A stretch of 64,000 nucleotides of DNA. Origin: an uncultured bacterium (GTDB lineage Bacteria > Bacillota > Clostridia > Oscillospirales > CAG-272). The notes beneath the pieces are model-generated. The model made no database searches and was not told the DNA's origin. It was given only the letters and a program-made list of their open reading frames with translations. Positions 1 to 10,284 of the stretch are shown here, one piece after another (positions within the stretch are counted from its first letter, which is position 1; each line of letters opens with the position of its first letter). Location: assembly GCA_945920215.1 (NCBI GenBank), contig CAMEJM010000004.1, positions 50,506 to 114,505 of the forward strand, read 5' to 3'. Made by a program: the position numbers and the translations under genes.

Positions 1-941
1 CGATTCATTTTTCACACACCTCGGTGCTTCTCTATGAGTGCATCGAAGCCCTGCATATCCGTGACGGTTTCACCTATGTGGACTGCACAACCGGCGGAGG
101 CGGACACAGCCTTGAAATTGCAAAACGTCTCGGAGAGCATTCCCGCCTGATATGCCTTGACCGCGATCAGGACGCGCTGACCGCCGCAAAAGAACGTCTA
201 AAAGATTTCAGTGACAAAATTACATTTGTTCATACCAATTTTGAGGACCTTGAAAACGTACTGGCAAGCCTAAAAATCGACAACCTCGGCGGAGTGCTCG
301 CAGACTTGGGATGCTCCTCATACCAATTCGATACCCCGGAGCGCGGTTTTTCCTATATGCATGACGCCCCCCTTGATATGCGCATGGACGCGGAGGGCGC
401 AAGCCTCACCGCATACGACGTGGTAAACACTTATTCACAAACAGATCTGAAGCGGATCCTCTTTGAATGGGGAGAAGAAAAATTCGCCCCGCGGATAGCC
501 GCCGCCATCGTCGAGGAACGTGAAAAATCTCCCATTCGGACAACCGCGCAACTCAGCGAAATCATCAAAAGCGCAATTCCGGCAGCCGCGCGCAACGGCG
601 GCCCCCACCCCGCAAAGCGTTCTTTTCAGGCAATCCGCATTGAAGTCAATCATGAGTTGGACGCCATATCCCCCGCAATCCACAGCGCAGCCTCTCATAT
701 GGCAAAGACCGGACGGGTGGCTATTATCTCCTTTCACTCTCTGGAAGACAGAATCGTGAAGAACACCTACGCGGAACTGGCGCAGGGTTGCACCTGCCCG
801 CGGGAATTCCCCGTATGTGTCTGCGGCAAAAAACCAACGGTACGCATTCTCACCAAAAAACCAATTCTTCCCTCCGATGAGGAGTTGGAAGTTAATCCGC
901 GCTCCCGCAGCGCAAAATTGCGGGTAGCAGAAAAAGTCTGA
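1..941 (+). CDS. rsmH: 16S rRNA (cytosine1402-N4)-methyltransferase RsmH (MraW), 5' end cut by window edge
   Basis: Frame stays open to the window start (..HFSHTSVLLYECIEAL) and contains YVDCTTGGGGHS and IISFHSLEDRIVK motifs typical of RsmH; first gene of the dcw cluster. Confidence 0.95.
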   Translation, partial: IHFSHTSVLLYECIEALHIRDGFTYVDCTTGGGGHSLEIAKRLGEHSRLICLDRDQDALTAAKERLKDFSDKITFVHTNFEDLENVLASLKIDNLGGVLADLGCSSYQFDTPERGFSYMHDAPLDMRMDAEGASLTAYDVVNTYSQTDLKRILFEWGEEKFAPRIAAAIVEEREKSPIRTTAQLSEIIKSAIPAAARNGGPHPAKRSFQAIRIEVNHELDAISPAIHSAASHMAKTGRVAIISFHSLEDRIVKNTYAELAQGCTCPREFPVCVCGKKPTVRILTKKPILPSDEELEVNPRSRSAKLRVAEKV

Positions 942-954
942 TAAAGGAGCCAGC

Positions 955-1524
955 ATGAGACAGGAAATGAATTTTACCGACACCGAAGCTTATAGCAATC
1001 CTCTGTATCGCAAAATGCGCGAGCGTTTTATTTGCAACGGACATATGACAATCGGCGAAATTATGCTCCACCGCGCACAGAAAGACGGTTATGCAGACGG
1101 CTGCACTGCGTCTGTCGCTGCAGTTGCGGGATGCCAGACCCCTGTCGTCACCGCCAAGACAGCGGCTTCCAGCCCTGAAAAGAATCGGAAGACCTTGCAA
1201 AAACGGCGTGAAAACAAACCGGTCAAAGAGGCGGCTTCCACAGCGGAGGAAGTTGTTGTTTCCAAGACCGCGCCGAAGAACAAACCTTTGATGATTGCTC
1301 TGTGTATGATTCTTTGCGCAGTCATACTGCTGGCGATTATCATCCCGAATATTGCAAGAATTTCTGTCGCTGACGGAGATTTTGGCAAAGGCCAGCTTCA
1401 AAAACTATCTTCTTCCACAGATAGCGAAACGCCCGATAATACCGAAGCGGCTCCCGTCCCCCGTGAGACTTCCCCCTCCTTTGATAATGTCATGGACGCA
1501 TTTTCAAGGAGTTTCGGTAACTGA
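955..1524 (+). CDS. Single-pass membrane protein of unknown function in the usual ftsL position
   Basis: 189-aa ORF with RBS, basic segment, then a TM helix (PLMIALCMILCAVILLAIIIPNIA) and a short Ser/Thr/Pro-rich tail; no recognisable FtsL coiled coil. Confidence 0.7.
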   Translation: MRQEMNFTDTEAYSNPLYRKMRERFICNGHMTIGEIMLHRAQKDGYADGCTASVAAVAGCQTPVVTAKTAASSPEKNRKTLQKRRENKPVKEAASTAEEVVVSKTAPKNKPLMIALCMILCAVILLAIIIPNIARISVADGDFGKGQLQKLSSSTDSETPDNTEAAPVPRETSPSFDNVMDAFSRSFGN

Positions 1525-1558
1525 AGCATAACTTATCCCGTCTTAAAATAGACTTGTA

Positions 1559-1591
1559 TAGCGGTAGATACCCCTGCGGTGTCTGCCGCTA
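1559..1591 (+). terminator. Hairpin upstream of spoVD-like gene, possible terminator/attenuator
   Basis: TAGCGGTAGATAC-CCCTGCG-GTGTCTGCCGCTA, 13-bp stem with G-U pairs, followed by TATTCTCATTTT. Confidence 0.5.
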
Positions 1592-1618
1592 TATTCTCAT
1601 TTTCAGGCGGAGACAGTC

Positions 1619-3880
1619 ATGGCAAAGACAAAATCAAGAACCGACCCTGTGGGAATCACAAGAAAACGCGCGATGATTCTGTTCATTTCCTTTTCTGTTT
1701 TTCTTGTGTATTTGCTCTCCTACATTCTTTCCATGCAGGTTTTCTCATATGATCGATACCAAGGAAAAGTATTGAACCAGATCACCACCACTTCTCCTCT
1801 GCGCGCCAAGCGTGGGAATATTCTGGACGCCAACGGCAATACCTTGGCAGAAAGCACGACGGAATGGCGTATTTTCCTCTCTCCCGTCGATATACGCGAT
1901 TGCACAAAGAAAGACGGCGTGGACTACGCCACCCTGATTGCACAAGAACTGTCCGCTCTTCTCCCCCTTGATTTTGAGACCATTTATAAAAAGGCCTCCA
2001 ACAGCCGTGTGATTGACGAAACACTCTTGAAACGCGCAGATGAAACCACCTACCGTGCAACTCTCAACCTGATCCGGGAGAAAAACCTCGGAGATATGAT
2101 TCACACCGAGGCGTTTTATTCACGGTATTATCCCAACGGTAAATTTCTCTGTCAGGTACTTGGCTTTACCGGAAGCGACAGTCAGGGATTATTCGGCTTG
2201 GAATACCAATACAACGAAATTCTGACCGGCAAAGACGGCTACTATGTTTACGCGAAGGATGCGAACGGCAATGAAATGCCGAACCAGTACGTCAGTTACG
2301 TGGAGGCAACCGACGGCAACAGCATTGTCACCACCATCGACAGCTACATACAGCAGCAGCTGGAATATCAGATCAATGAGACGCGCGCAACCTATGACGC
2401 ACAAAACCGCGTCACAGGCATTGTCATGAATGTCAATACAGGCGCCATCCTCGCCATGGCTACTACAAACGGCTTCGACTGCAACGACCCTTACCAGCTC
2501 GATGAGCTTTATCAGAAAAAGCTGGCTGCATCGGGCTACGCGGAAGGCAGCGATGAGTATAAAGCGCTGAAAACCGAGCTGCTCTACACCATGTGGTCCA
2601 ACAAAGCGGTCAGCGAGCTGTATGAACCCGGCTCTACGTTCAAAATCTTTACCTCCTGTGTGGGTCTGGAAACGGGTGCCACTACCATGCAGGACCACTA
2701 TTCCTGCTCCGGTTCTCTGCGCATCGGCGGTTATAACATCTCCTGCCATAAGAGAGGCGGGCATGGCTCCGGCTTCACCTTTGCCTATGGGCTGCAAAAC
2801 TCCTGTAATCCCACCATGATGACGGTCGCCGCAAAAATCGGCGCGGAGCGTTTCTATGAGTATTTTGGGAAATTCGGTTATCTCGATAAAACCGGCATCG
2901 ACCTGCCGAGCGAAGCAAAAACCATTTTCCACACGCTGGCGGGCCTCGGGACCACCGAGCTTGCTACCTCCTCTTTCGGACAACGGTTTAAGGTCACGAT
3001 GATACAGCAGCTGACCATGGTGGCTTGCGCGGCAAACGGCGGCAAGCTTGTGACTCCCTATCTTGTGCAAAAGGTAGTGGACGCGGACGGCAATGTTATC
3101 AGCGAGCATGAAACCGATATCAAGCGCACTGTCATATCCGAGGAAACCTCACGGCAAATCGCCGCATGCCTTGAAGAAGGCGTCTCGGGAAACGGCGGTG
3201 CGAAAAACGCATATGTAGCGGGATACAAAGTGGCTGCCAAAACAGGTACCAGTCAGAAATTCGATATTCTCGATGAAAACGGTAACTCTTATCTGCGCGT
3301 CGGATCCTGCGTGGCGTTTGCTCCCTCCGATCAGCCGGAAATCGCCTGCATTATCGTTGTGGACGAACCGCAGAACGGCAAGTACGGCAGCATGGTCGCG
3401 GCGCCCTATATTTCCGGACTTTTGACAAACGTGCTTCCGTATCTTAACTTTGAGGCAAAATATTCAGAAGAAGATCGCACTGCCGTCGTGGGCAACTATG
3501 TCGGTCAAAGCGTTACCGATGCCAAGAAGGCGCTGAAGGATGCCGGGCTTACCTGTCGGGTCATCGGAGACGGCACGCAAATCACCTCGCAGGTTCCCTC
3601 ACCGGAGACGGTCCTGCGGTGCGAGGGCGGCTGCGTCCTACTCTATACAGACGGCGCCCTCGAGGAGTACACAACGGTACCGAATTTACGCGGCTTGGAC
3701 GCACAAACAGCAAACGCTATGCTCCTGAACGCCGGATTGAACATTGAAGTGGCAGGCGCCAAAAACTTTTATATCGGACAGAATGCCACAGTCATCACAC
3801 AGGGGGTGGAACCGGGATTAAAAGTCAAGCGCGGTACCGTGGTACGCGTGACGTTTCTGCATACGGACGATCAAGACTGA
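1619..3880 (+). CDS. spoVD: Class B penicillin-binding protein with two PASTA domains (SpoVD/FtsI type)
   Basis: N-terminal TM, EPGSTFK (SxxK), SCN, AAKTGTS (KTG) motifs; two C-terminal PASTA-like repeats. Confidence 0.9.
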   Translation: MAKTKSRTDPVGITRKRAMILFISFSVFLVYLLSYILSMQVFSYDRYQGKVLNQITTTSPLRAKRGNILDANGNTLAESTTEWRIFLSPVDIRDCTKKDGVDYATLIAQELSALLPLDFETIYKKASNSRVIDETLLKRADETTYRATLNLIREKNLGDMIHTEAFYSRYYPNGKFLCQVLGFTGSDSQGLFGLEYQYNEILTGKDGYYVYAKDANGNEMPNQYVSYVEATDGNSIVTTIDSYIQQQLEYQINETRATYDAQNRVTGIVMNVNTGAILAMATTNGFDCNDPYQLDELYQKKLAASGYAEGSDEYKALKTELLYTMWSNKAVSELYEPGSTFKIFTSCVGLETGATTMQDHYSCSGSLRIGGYNISCHKRGGHGSGFTFAYGLQNSCNPTMMTVAAKIGAERFYEYFGKFGYLDKTGIDLPSEAKTIFHTLAGLGTTELATSSFGQRFKVTMIQQLTMVACAANGGKLVTPYLVQKVVDADGNVISEHETDIKRTVISEETSRQIAACLEEGVSGNGGAKNAYVAGYKVAAKTGTSQKFDILDENGNSYLRVGSCVAFAPSDQPEIACIIVVDEPQNGKYGSMVAAPYISGLLTNVLPYLNFEAKYSEEDRTAVVGNYVGQSVTDAKKALKDAGLTCRVIGDGTQITSQVPSPETVLRCEGGCVLLYTDGALEEYTTVPNLRGLDAQTANAMLLNAGLNIEVAGAKNFYIGQNATVITQGVEPGLKVKRGTVVRVTFLHTDDQD

Positions 3881-3917
3881 TGATAAACATCAGAGAAAAA
3901 CGATCGAGGTCTTTGAT

Positions 3918-5465
3918 ATGAAATTATCCGAATTGCTTTCCGCCGGAGAATACCGTCCCCTGACCGCCTGCCCTCTTCCCGAAGAAGTCGCTGTCGGAGA
4001 AATCGTCAGCGATACACGTTCCCTCTCTCCCGGCTGTCTGTTTGTCTGTCTTGCCGGCACCCGTTTTGATACACATCAATGTCTCTCCGAAGTCGCAACG
4101 GCGGGCGCCGCGGTTGCACTTGTCGAGGAAAATGCGGAATACGAAATTCCCGCAGGGCTGATTTGTCTGGAAGTGGCTTCCACCAGAAAAGCGCTCGCGC
4201 TTGTATGGAGCAGATTCTGCGGAGAGCCGCAGAAGAAAATGCGGATGATAGGCGTCACGGGAACCAACGGCAAAACCTCCGTTGCGACCATGTTGGATAC
4301 CGTTTTGCGTGCAGCAGGCTGTCGCACCGCGCTTCTCGGTACCATCGGGTGCGTCATTGACGGAGAGCCGTATAGCGGCGAAAGCGAAAACGCCGCCAAG
4401 CGCCTGACCACCATGACCACCCCCGACCCGGATATTCTTTACCCACTTCTGAAAAGCGCCGCGGAGCGCGGGGTCACGCACGTTATTATGGAAGTGTCCT
4501 CGCACGCGCTGGCGCTCGGAAAGGTATCCCCGATTCTGTTTGACGAGGCGGTGTTTACCAACCTCTCCCCAGAGCACCTGGATTTCCATCACGATATGGA
4601 ATCGTACGGGCAGGCAAAGGAAATCCTGTTTGACCAGTGCCGGCATGCAACGCTCAACTGTGATGACGCATTCGGCGCTTCCTTGGCAGGAAAACTACTG
4701 TGCCCACACGATGACTGCGGGTGCGTTTGGGTCGGGAACGTCACCGTCTCCTGTGTGGAAGATCTCGCGGCGGAGGGCGTCCGGTATTTTTACAGAAACG
4801 GAAGAATCACGCATCTTTTGCATATGCCTTTTCCCGGTATGTTTACGGTATACAACTCCATGCTGGCAGCAACCGCCGCCATTTCCCTCGGTATACCTCC
4901 CACAATTGCATTTTCCGCTTTGGAGAATATGAAACCCATACCGGGGCGCATGGAACGTATCAGCGATACCGAAGATGATATCCGCGTATACATCGACTTT
5001 GCCCATACCGAGACAGCGCTCCGCAATCTGTTGAAAACCGCGCGCCGCCTGCTCTCCGGAACGGGAGGACTTGTGCTGGTATTCGGCTGCGGCGGCGACC
5101 GGGACAAAACGAAACGCGCTCCCATGGGAAAATGCGCAGCCGAGCTGGCGGATTTCACGATTGTCACAAGCGATAACAGCCGCACCGAAGAAACGCAGAG
5201 CATTATAGACGATATTTTGCTGGGCCACACAAAAGCTGGGGCGCGCGTCGTCATCCCGGACCGTCAACGCGCCATTGAATACGCGATTGCCAACGCCGGC
5301 AGCGGAGACGTTATTCTGCTCGCCGGAAAGGGACATGAACAGTATGAAATCAAAGGGGAACGCATATTGCCGTTCGACGAAAGAAAAATTGCCCGGGAGG
5401 CGCTAAATACACGCAAAGCAGGACATACTACCCAAAGAGAGGGGCAAGCGAACGTATGCGAATAA
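3918..5465 (+). CDS. murE: UDP-N-acetylmuramyl-tripeptide synthetase
   Basis: Mur ligase P-loop GVTGTNGKTSVA, HEQYE C-terminal motif, dcw context. Confidence 0.93.
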   Translation: MKLSELLSAGEYRPLTACPLPEEVAVGEIVSDTRSLSPGCLFVCLAGTRFDTHQCLSEVATAGAAVALVEENAEYEIPAGLICLEVASTRKALALVWSRFCGEPQKKMRMIGVTGTNGKTSVATMLDTVLRAAGCRTALLGTIGCVIDGEPYSGESENAAKRLTTMTTPDPDILYPLLKSAAERGVTHVIMEVSSHALALGKVSPILFDEAVFTNLSPEHLDFHHDMESYGQAKEILFDQCRHATLNCDDAFGASLAGKLLCPHDDCGCVWVGNVTVSCVEDLAAEGVRYFYRNGRITHLLHMPFPGMFTVYNSMLAATAAISLGIPPTIAFSALENMKPIPGRMERISDTEDDIRVYIDFAHTETALRNLLKTARRLLSGTGGLVLVFGCGGDRDKTKRAPMGKCAAELADFTIVTSDNSRTEETQSIIDDILLGHTKAGARVVIPDRQRAIEYAIANAGSGDVILLAGKGHEQYEIKGERILPFDERKIAREALNTRKAGHTTQREGQANVCE

Positions 5466-6877
5466 AACTCGGTCATCCTCTGCTTGTCAAAACGGTAACT
5501 GACGCTTGCCGCGGAGTGCTGAAATGTCATGAAAACGTCTGCACTCTGCAAGCCGTCACACACTTAACAACCGATTCTCGTGAGGTGGAGCGCGGGGATC
5601 TGTTCGTTGCCCTGCAAGGTGAAAACGGCGACGGACACAACTACATTGAAAAAGCGATGGAAGCCGGCGCCTCCTTAATTCTGTGTGCGCACGACCGCGC
5701 CCCCTGTCCATTGATGAATACCTGTTGTATTCTCGTAGAAGATACCATGCGTGCGCTTTCCAGTCTGGCGGCAGCGTATGCAGGAGACATTCCCCATACC
5801 ACCATTGCCGTCACGGGCAGCGTGGGAAAAACCACCGCACGGCGCTTTTTAAGTTGTGTTCTCGGACAGCGTTTTCATGTTCATGAGAGTCCGGAAAACT
5901 ACAACAACCTGCTCGGCGTTTGTCTGACGCTGCTGACAATGCCGCAGGATACCGAAGTTCTTATTGCGGAATGCGGTATGGACGGCGCGGGACAAATATC
6001 GGTTCTTTCAAGACTTCTTTGCCCGGAATACGCCGTGATTACCAACGTCGGCGTATCTCATATGGAAAAGCTCGGGTCTCGGCGCGCCATTTGCCAAGCA
6101 AAGCTTGAGATTGTCGACGGGATGCACGGCGGAAAAGTTTTGATTGAGGGTGACGACGCCTATCTGAACCTCTATGCCCCATGTCATGCCGTCACCGTTT
6201 CGGCAACCAACGCAGGGGCGCTTTACCGTGCCATACACGCGCGGTGTGACGAGCACGGGATTTCCTTCGACTTTGTATCTCCCGCGGGGGTATATACAAA
6301 TATGCGCATTCCCTCGCTTGGCATGCACACGCTCTCCTGCGCCGCCTTTGCCGTGGCAATGGGGCAGATCCTCGGAATGACGGAAGTAGAAATCCGCGCA
6401 GGGCTCATGCGCTACTCCCCACAGTTTCAGCGCCAAAGCCTCCTGCATTTCGGACGCGTCACCGTACTCTTAGACGCCTACAATGCCTGCCCGGATTCCA
6501 TGAAGGCAGCTTGCGCTTCCGTAAAACTGCTTTCAGAGAGTTCCGGCGGCGGAAAAATCGCCGTTCTCGGAGACATGAAAGAACTGGGACGGGAAAGTGA
6601 AGCTTTTCACCGCGACATCGGAGCCCATATCGCCGCGGAAGGGTTCAAAGCACTGATTGCGATCGGGGAGCAAGCCCGGGAGTACGCTCTCGGCGCGACA
6701 GCGAGTGGTATGGCTAAACAAAACATACGGGTTTTCCCATCCGACGCGCCCGTCGAAGAAATTTTTGCCGCTTTGCTTCCGTACATAGACGCCTATGACG
6801 TGGTACTCTTGAAAGGCTCACGCGCCATGCGTCTGGAAAGGCTGATCGCCCCTCTGAAAGAAACACTTCTGTCGTAA
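5456..6877 (+). CDS. murF: UDP-N-acetylmuramoyl-tripeptide--D-alanyl-D-alanine ligase
   Basis: AVTGSVGKTTARRF, YNACPDSMKAAC, VLGDMKELG, VLLKGSRAMRLE motifs. Confidence 0.93.
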   Translation: MRIKLGHPLLVKTVTDACRGVLKCHENVCTLQAVTHLTTDSREVERGDLFVALQGENGDGHNYIEKAMEAGASLILCAHDRAPCPLMNTCCILVEDTMRALSSLAAAYAGDIPHTTIAVTGSVGKTTARRFLSCVLGQRFHVHESPENYNNLLGVCLTLLTMPQDTEVLIAECGMDGAGQISVLSRLLCPEYAVITNVGVSHMEKLGSRRAICQAKLEIVDGMHGGKVLIEGDDAYLNLYAPCHAVTVSATNAGALYRAIHARCDEHGISFDFVSPAGVYTNMRIPSLGMHTLSCAAFAVAMGQILGMTEVEIRAGLMRYSPQFQRQSLLHFGRVTVLLDAYNACPDSMKAACASVKLLSESSGGGKIAVLGDMKELGRESEAFHRDIGAHIAAEGFKALIAIGEQAREYALGATASGMAKQNIRVFPSDAPVEEIFAALLPYIDAYDVVLLKGSRAMRLERLIAPLKETLLS

Positions 6878-6892
6878 TCGAAAGGAGCAGCA

Positions 6893-7897
6893 ATGAACGC
6901 CTATCTGTTTTCCACCCTGCTGACCCTGACCGTATTTGTTTTCACGGTGCTGTCCACAGGGGCAATTTTGCCGCTTTTACACCGCAAACACGCAGGACAA
7001 ATCATTCTGGAGATAGGTCCCAACTGGCACAAAAGCAAAGAGGGGACTCCTACAATGGGCGGCATTGCTCCGATCATCGCCGTGATACTGGGGGGAGGAG
7101 TCTTTCTTGCTTCCTCCAAAGCCGCGGGAGTCTCGGACGCCGCGACCCCGTTTCTCCTGACTCTGCTCTTTGCGCTCGGAAACGCCGGGGTCGGAATGGT
7201 CGATGATATCACAAAGATCGCAAAAAAGCGAAATTTGGGTCTTACCCCTTGGCAGAAGCTTATGCTGCAATCCGCGTTAGCCGCAGCATATCTTGTGATG
7301 CTGCGCCTTTTCGGCGGTGTGGATACCTCTCTCGGGCTGCCGTTTCTGAATACGGGCTTGGACATCGGATTCTTGTGGTATCCGCTTTGTTTTCTCATGA
7401 TACTCTGGTTTGTCAACTGCGCAAACCTTACCGACGGCATAGACGGTCTTGCTTCCTCGGTTGCCGCCGTAGTCGCGCTCGGATATCTCGCTTTCGCTTT
7501 TGCTCTCTCCTCGTTTTCGCTCAGTCTGTGCAGCAGCTGTATGCTCGGCGCCGCCCTCGGATTCCTTGTTTATAACCGTCACCCCGCGCGCATTTTCATG
7601 GGGGACACCGGTTCCCTGTTTTTCGGTGCGCTTGCCATAGGCTCTGCATTTCTCTCCGGGTCTTTTCTGACAATCCTGTTACTCGGTATTATTTATACGC
7701 TGGAAGGGATATCCGTGGTATTACAGGTTGCCGTATTCAAGCTGGCGCACGGGAAACGCCTGTTCCGTATGGCGCCCTTTCATCATCATCTTGAGAAATG
7801 CGGTTGGAGCGAACGGAAAATCACCGTCGCTTTCTCGCTGATAACCCTTTTATTCGGAGGGCTTGCGCTGTGGGGATTCCTATCATGCAGACAATGA
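6893..7897 (+). CDS. mraY: Phospho-N-acetylmuramoyl-pentapeptide-transferase
   Basis: Polytopic; GTPTMGG, DDITKIAKKRNLGLTPWQKL, NLTDGIDGL, FMGDTGSLFFG, PFHHHLE motifs. Confidence 0.96.
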   Translation: MNAYLFSTLLTLTVFVFTVLSTGAILPLLHRKHAGQIILEIGPNWHKSKEGTPTMGGIAPIIAVILGGGVFLASSKAAGVSDAATPFLLTLLFALGNAGVGMVDDITKIAKKRNLGLTPWQKLMLQSALAAAYLVMLRLFGGVDTSLGLPFLNTGLDIGFLWYPLCFLMILWFVNCANLTDGIDGLASSVAAVVALGYLAFAFALSSFSLSLCSSCMLGAALGFLVYNRHPARIFMGDTGSLFFGALAIGSAFLSGSFLTILLLGIIYTLEGISVVLQVAVFKLAHGKRLFRMAPFHHHLEKCGWSERKITVAFSLITLLFGGLALWGFLSCRQ

Positions 7898-9105
7898 CCG
7901 CATCTGCCGAAACGCCAAAAAAAGAGCGTTCCTTTTTCTCGCGTCTTGCCTTTGACCCCGGCACGACCTTGCGTGATTTCAGAATCGAAAAGAACGCGCC
8001 CCGCTTTGACCCGATCCTACTGGGTATCATTCTGACTTTGGTCATCTGCGGCTCTCTGATGATTTTCTCCGCCAGTTTCGCCTATGCGGAATACCGGTAC
8101 GGTGACAGTTACTATTTTATCGGCAGACAAATCATATGGGTAATTCTCAGTTTGGCTCTGATGCTTTTCAGCTCCATGCTGACCCCTGCGTTCTATAAAC
8201 ATTTGGCTCTGCCGCTCTACTGCACGGTACTGGTTCTGCTCGTGGCGGTCCTTATCATCGGGCAGATCGGCAACGGCGCACAACGCTGGATATCCATCGG
8301 TCCCATCACCATACAGCCCTCAGAGATCGCCAAAACATCGCTGGTACTGATTCTTGCGCGGTATTTTTCCGTGTTTTCAAAACAAGCACTGGAAATCAAG
8401 AACCGCCCGCGCATGCTTTTGTGGGGGACGCTGATTCCCTTCTGCTTTATCGGTTTGTTCTGTATCCTCGTCATGCTGCAAAAGCATCTTTCGGGTATCA
8501 TCATTCTCGGCTGTATCGGCGTATGTGTCATGTTCGCGTCCGGCATCTCTCTGCGTTATCTCGGCTATTGTTGCGGTGCGGCAGGGGTGGGAGTCACCTG
8601 TCTTGCCCTATTCACGGATTACACAAAGAAACGCATCACGACGTGGCTCAACCCGGAACTATATCCTCTTGAGGGCGGCTGGCAGACCCTGCAAGGTCTG
8701 ATGGCAATCGGCTCCGGCGGGTTCTTCGGTCTCGGCTTCGGGCAAAGCAGATTGAAATACTCCTATGTATCCGAGCCTGCCAACGATATGATTTTTACCA
8801 TCCTGTGCGAAGAACTCGGATTCCTCGGAGCCGCAGCAGTGATTGTGCTGTTCCTGCTGTTCATCTGGCGCGGGGTCAAAATCGGGCTTGGAAATTCTGA
8901 TCCATTTGCACGCCTGACAGCCCTCGGTATCACCGCCAAGGTAGCCATTCAGGTAGTTCTGAACATAGCCGTTGTGACAAACACCATTCCAAACACGGGT
9001 ATTTCACTGCCGTTTTTCAGCTACGGTGGGTCATCCATGCTGATGGTGCTGTTCGAAATGGGAATTCTTCTCTCCATTTCGCGTACATCTGTTTTGAGAA
9101 AGTGA
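7885..9105 (+). CDS. ftsW: SEDS peptidoglycan polymerase / division protein FtsW
   Basis: SEDS family: GNGAQRWISIGPITIQPSEIAKTSLV and FSYGGSSM. Start 7885, or 7894 with ATGA overlap of the mraY stop. Confidence 0.92.
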   Translation: MQTMTASAETPKKERSFFSRLAFDPGTTLRDFRIEKNAPRFDPILLGIILTLVICGSLMIFSASFAYAEYRYGDSYYFIGRQIIWVILSLALMLFSSMLTPAFYKHLALPLYCTVLVLLVAVLIIGQIGNGAQRWISIGPITIQPSEIAKTSLVLILARYFSVFSKQALEIKNRPRMLLWGTLIPFCFIGLFCILVMLQKHLSGIIILGCIGVCVMFASGISLRYLGYCCGAAGVGVTCLALFTDYTKKRITTWLNPELYPLEGGWQTLQGLMAIGSGGFFGLGFGQSRLKYSYVSEPANDMIFTILCEELGFLGAAAVIVLFLLFIWRGVKIGLGNSDPFARLTALGITAKVAIQVVLNIAVVTNTIPNTGISLPFFSYGGSSMLMVLFEMGILLSISRTSVLRK

Positions 9106-9112
9106 GAGAGGT

Positions 9113-10210
9113 ATGCGGATTTTCTTCGCAGCGGGCGGTACCGCCGGACATATCAACCCCGCCATTGCCACCGCGCAAATCGTGAAAGAGGCGGAACCCG
9201 ATTCTGCTTTTCTGTTTGCCGCGGCTCCGGGCGGTCTTGAAAAAAGACTGGTTGGCGACGCAGGCTTTGATACGGTACCGCTCAAAGTGCACGGTCTGAA
9301 ACGTTCTCTGTCTCCGAAGAACATCGCGGTTCTTTGGGATGCGGCGTTAGCAACACATCGCGCCAAAAAGCTGCTTGCTGATTTTAAGCCTGATGTGGTG
9401 TTCGGAACAGGCGGATATCTCAGTTATCCGGTCCTGCGCGCCGCGCAACGAATGGGTATTCCCACTGTGCTTCACGAATCTAATGCCATTCCCGGTTTGA
9501 GCGCAAAACTGCTCGCACGCCGCACCGATCTTGTTTTACTGACGTTTCCAGACGCGGCTAAGCAGTTTCCGTCACTGGTTCACTGCGTTCACACAGGCAC
9601 CCCTCTGCGGGTCAGTTTCTCTGAAATCAACCGCGTACAGGCGCGAAAAGAACTCGGTATCGCACCGCAAGAGCAGTTCATCGTCTCTTTCGGCGGTAGT
9701 CTCGGAGCAGATGCGTTGAACAGAATGTGTTTACAGCTCATGTGCGCAAACCAAATGGAATCCGTGCGTTACCTCCATGCCACGGGAAGACGGAATTATG
9801 ACCGCGTCATGCAGGAATTTGCCGCTCGTTCACTGCGCCCACCAGTCGGCTCACGGATCGTCCCGTATATTGAGGATATGCCGATAATTATGGCGGCGGC
9901 CGATCTGATTATTTGCCGTGCCGGAGCTTCCACACTGTCCGAGCTATCGCTGCTCGGGCGTGCTTCCGTTCTGATTCCGTATCCAAACGCTGCGTCCGAC
10001 CATCAGCGCCTGAATGCGCGAAATATGTCGGAGCTCGGGGGGGCGAAAATCGTCGAGGAGGGAGATGGCGGCTATGAACATTTGAAAAAAGAAGTGTCAG
10101 ATTTAATATCCGATCCGGCAGGGCGACGCAAAATGGAGCTGTGCGCCAAACGTTTACAGCCTGCTGACAGTGCTTCCCGTATACTAAACGCGCTAAAATC
10201 TCTTTTATAG
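9113..10210 (+). CDS. murG: Undecaprenyldiphospho-muramoylpentapeptide beta-N-acetylglucosaminyltransferase
   Basis: GGTAGHINPAIA, GTGGYLSYPVLRAA, HESNAIPGL, SFGGSLGA, CRAGASTLSEL motifs. Confidence 0.96.
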   Translation: MRIFFAAGGTAGHINPAIATAQIVKEAEPDSAFLFAAAPGGLEKRLVGDAGFDTVPLKVHGLKRSLSPKNIAVLWDAALATHRAKKLLADFKPDVVFGTGGYLSYPVLRAAQRMGIPTVLHESNAIPGLSAKLLARRTDLVLLTFPDAAKQFPSLVHCVHTGTPLRVSFSEINRVQARKELGIAPQEQFIVSFGGSLGADALNRMCLQLMCANQMESVRYLHATGRRNYDRVMQEFAARSLRPPVGSRIVPYIEDMPIIMAAADLIICRAGASTLSELSLLGRASVLIPYPNAASDHQRLNARNMSELGGAKIVEEGDGGYEHLKKEVSDLISDPAGRRKMELCAKRLQPADSASRILNALKSLL

Positions 10211-10284
10211 CTATAACGCTGCCTGATTTTAATATTTAATATTTTGTTTTTATGTGAATAATTTGTAAATATGCTCGCGCGTGT

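Noticed and set aside
2189-3109. Long antisense ORF (306 aa, minus) inside the PBP gene
   Set aside because: Shadow of biased codon usage in the spoVD-like frame; composition is Cys/His-rich and no family motif or RBS fits.
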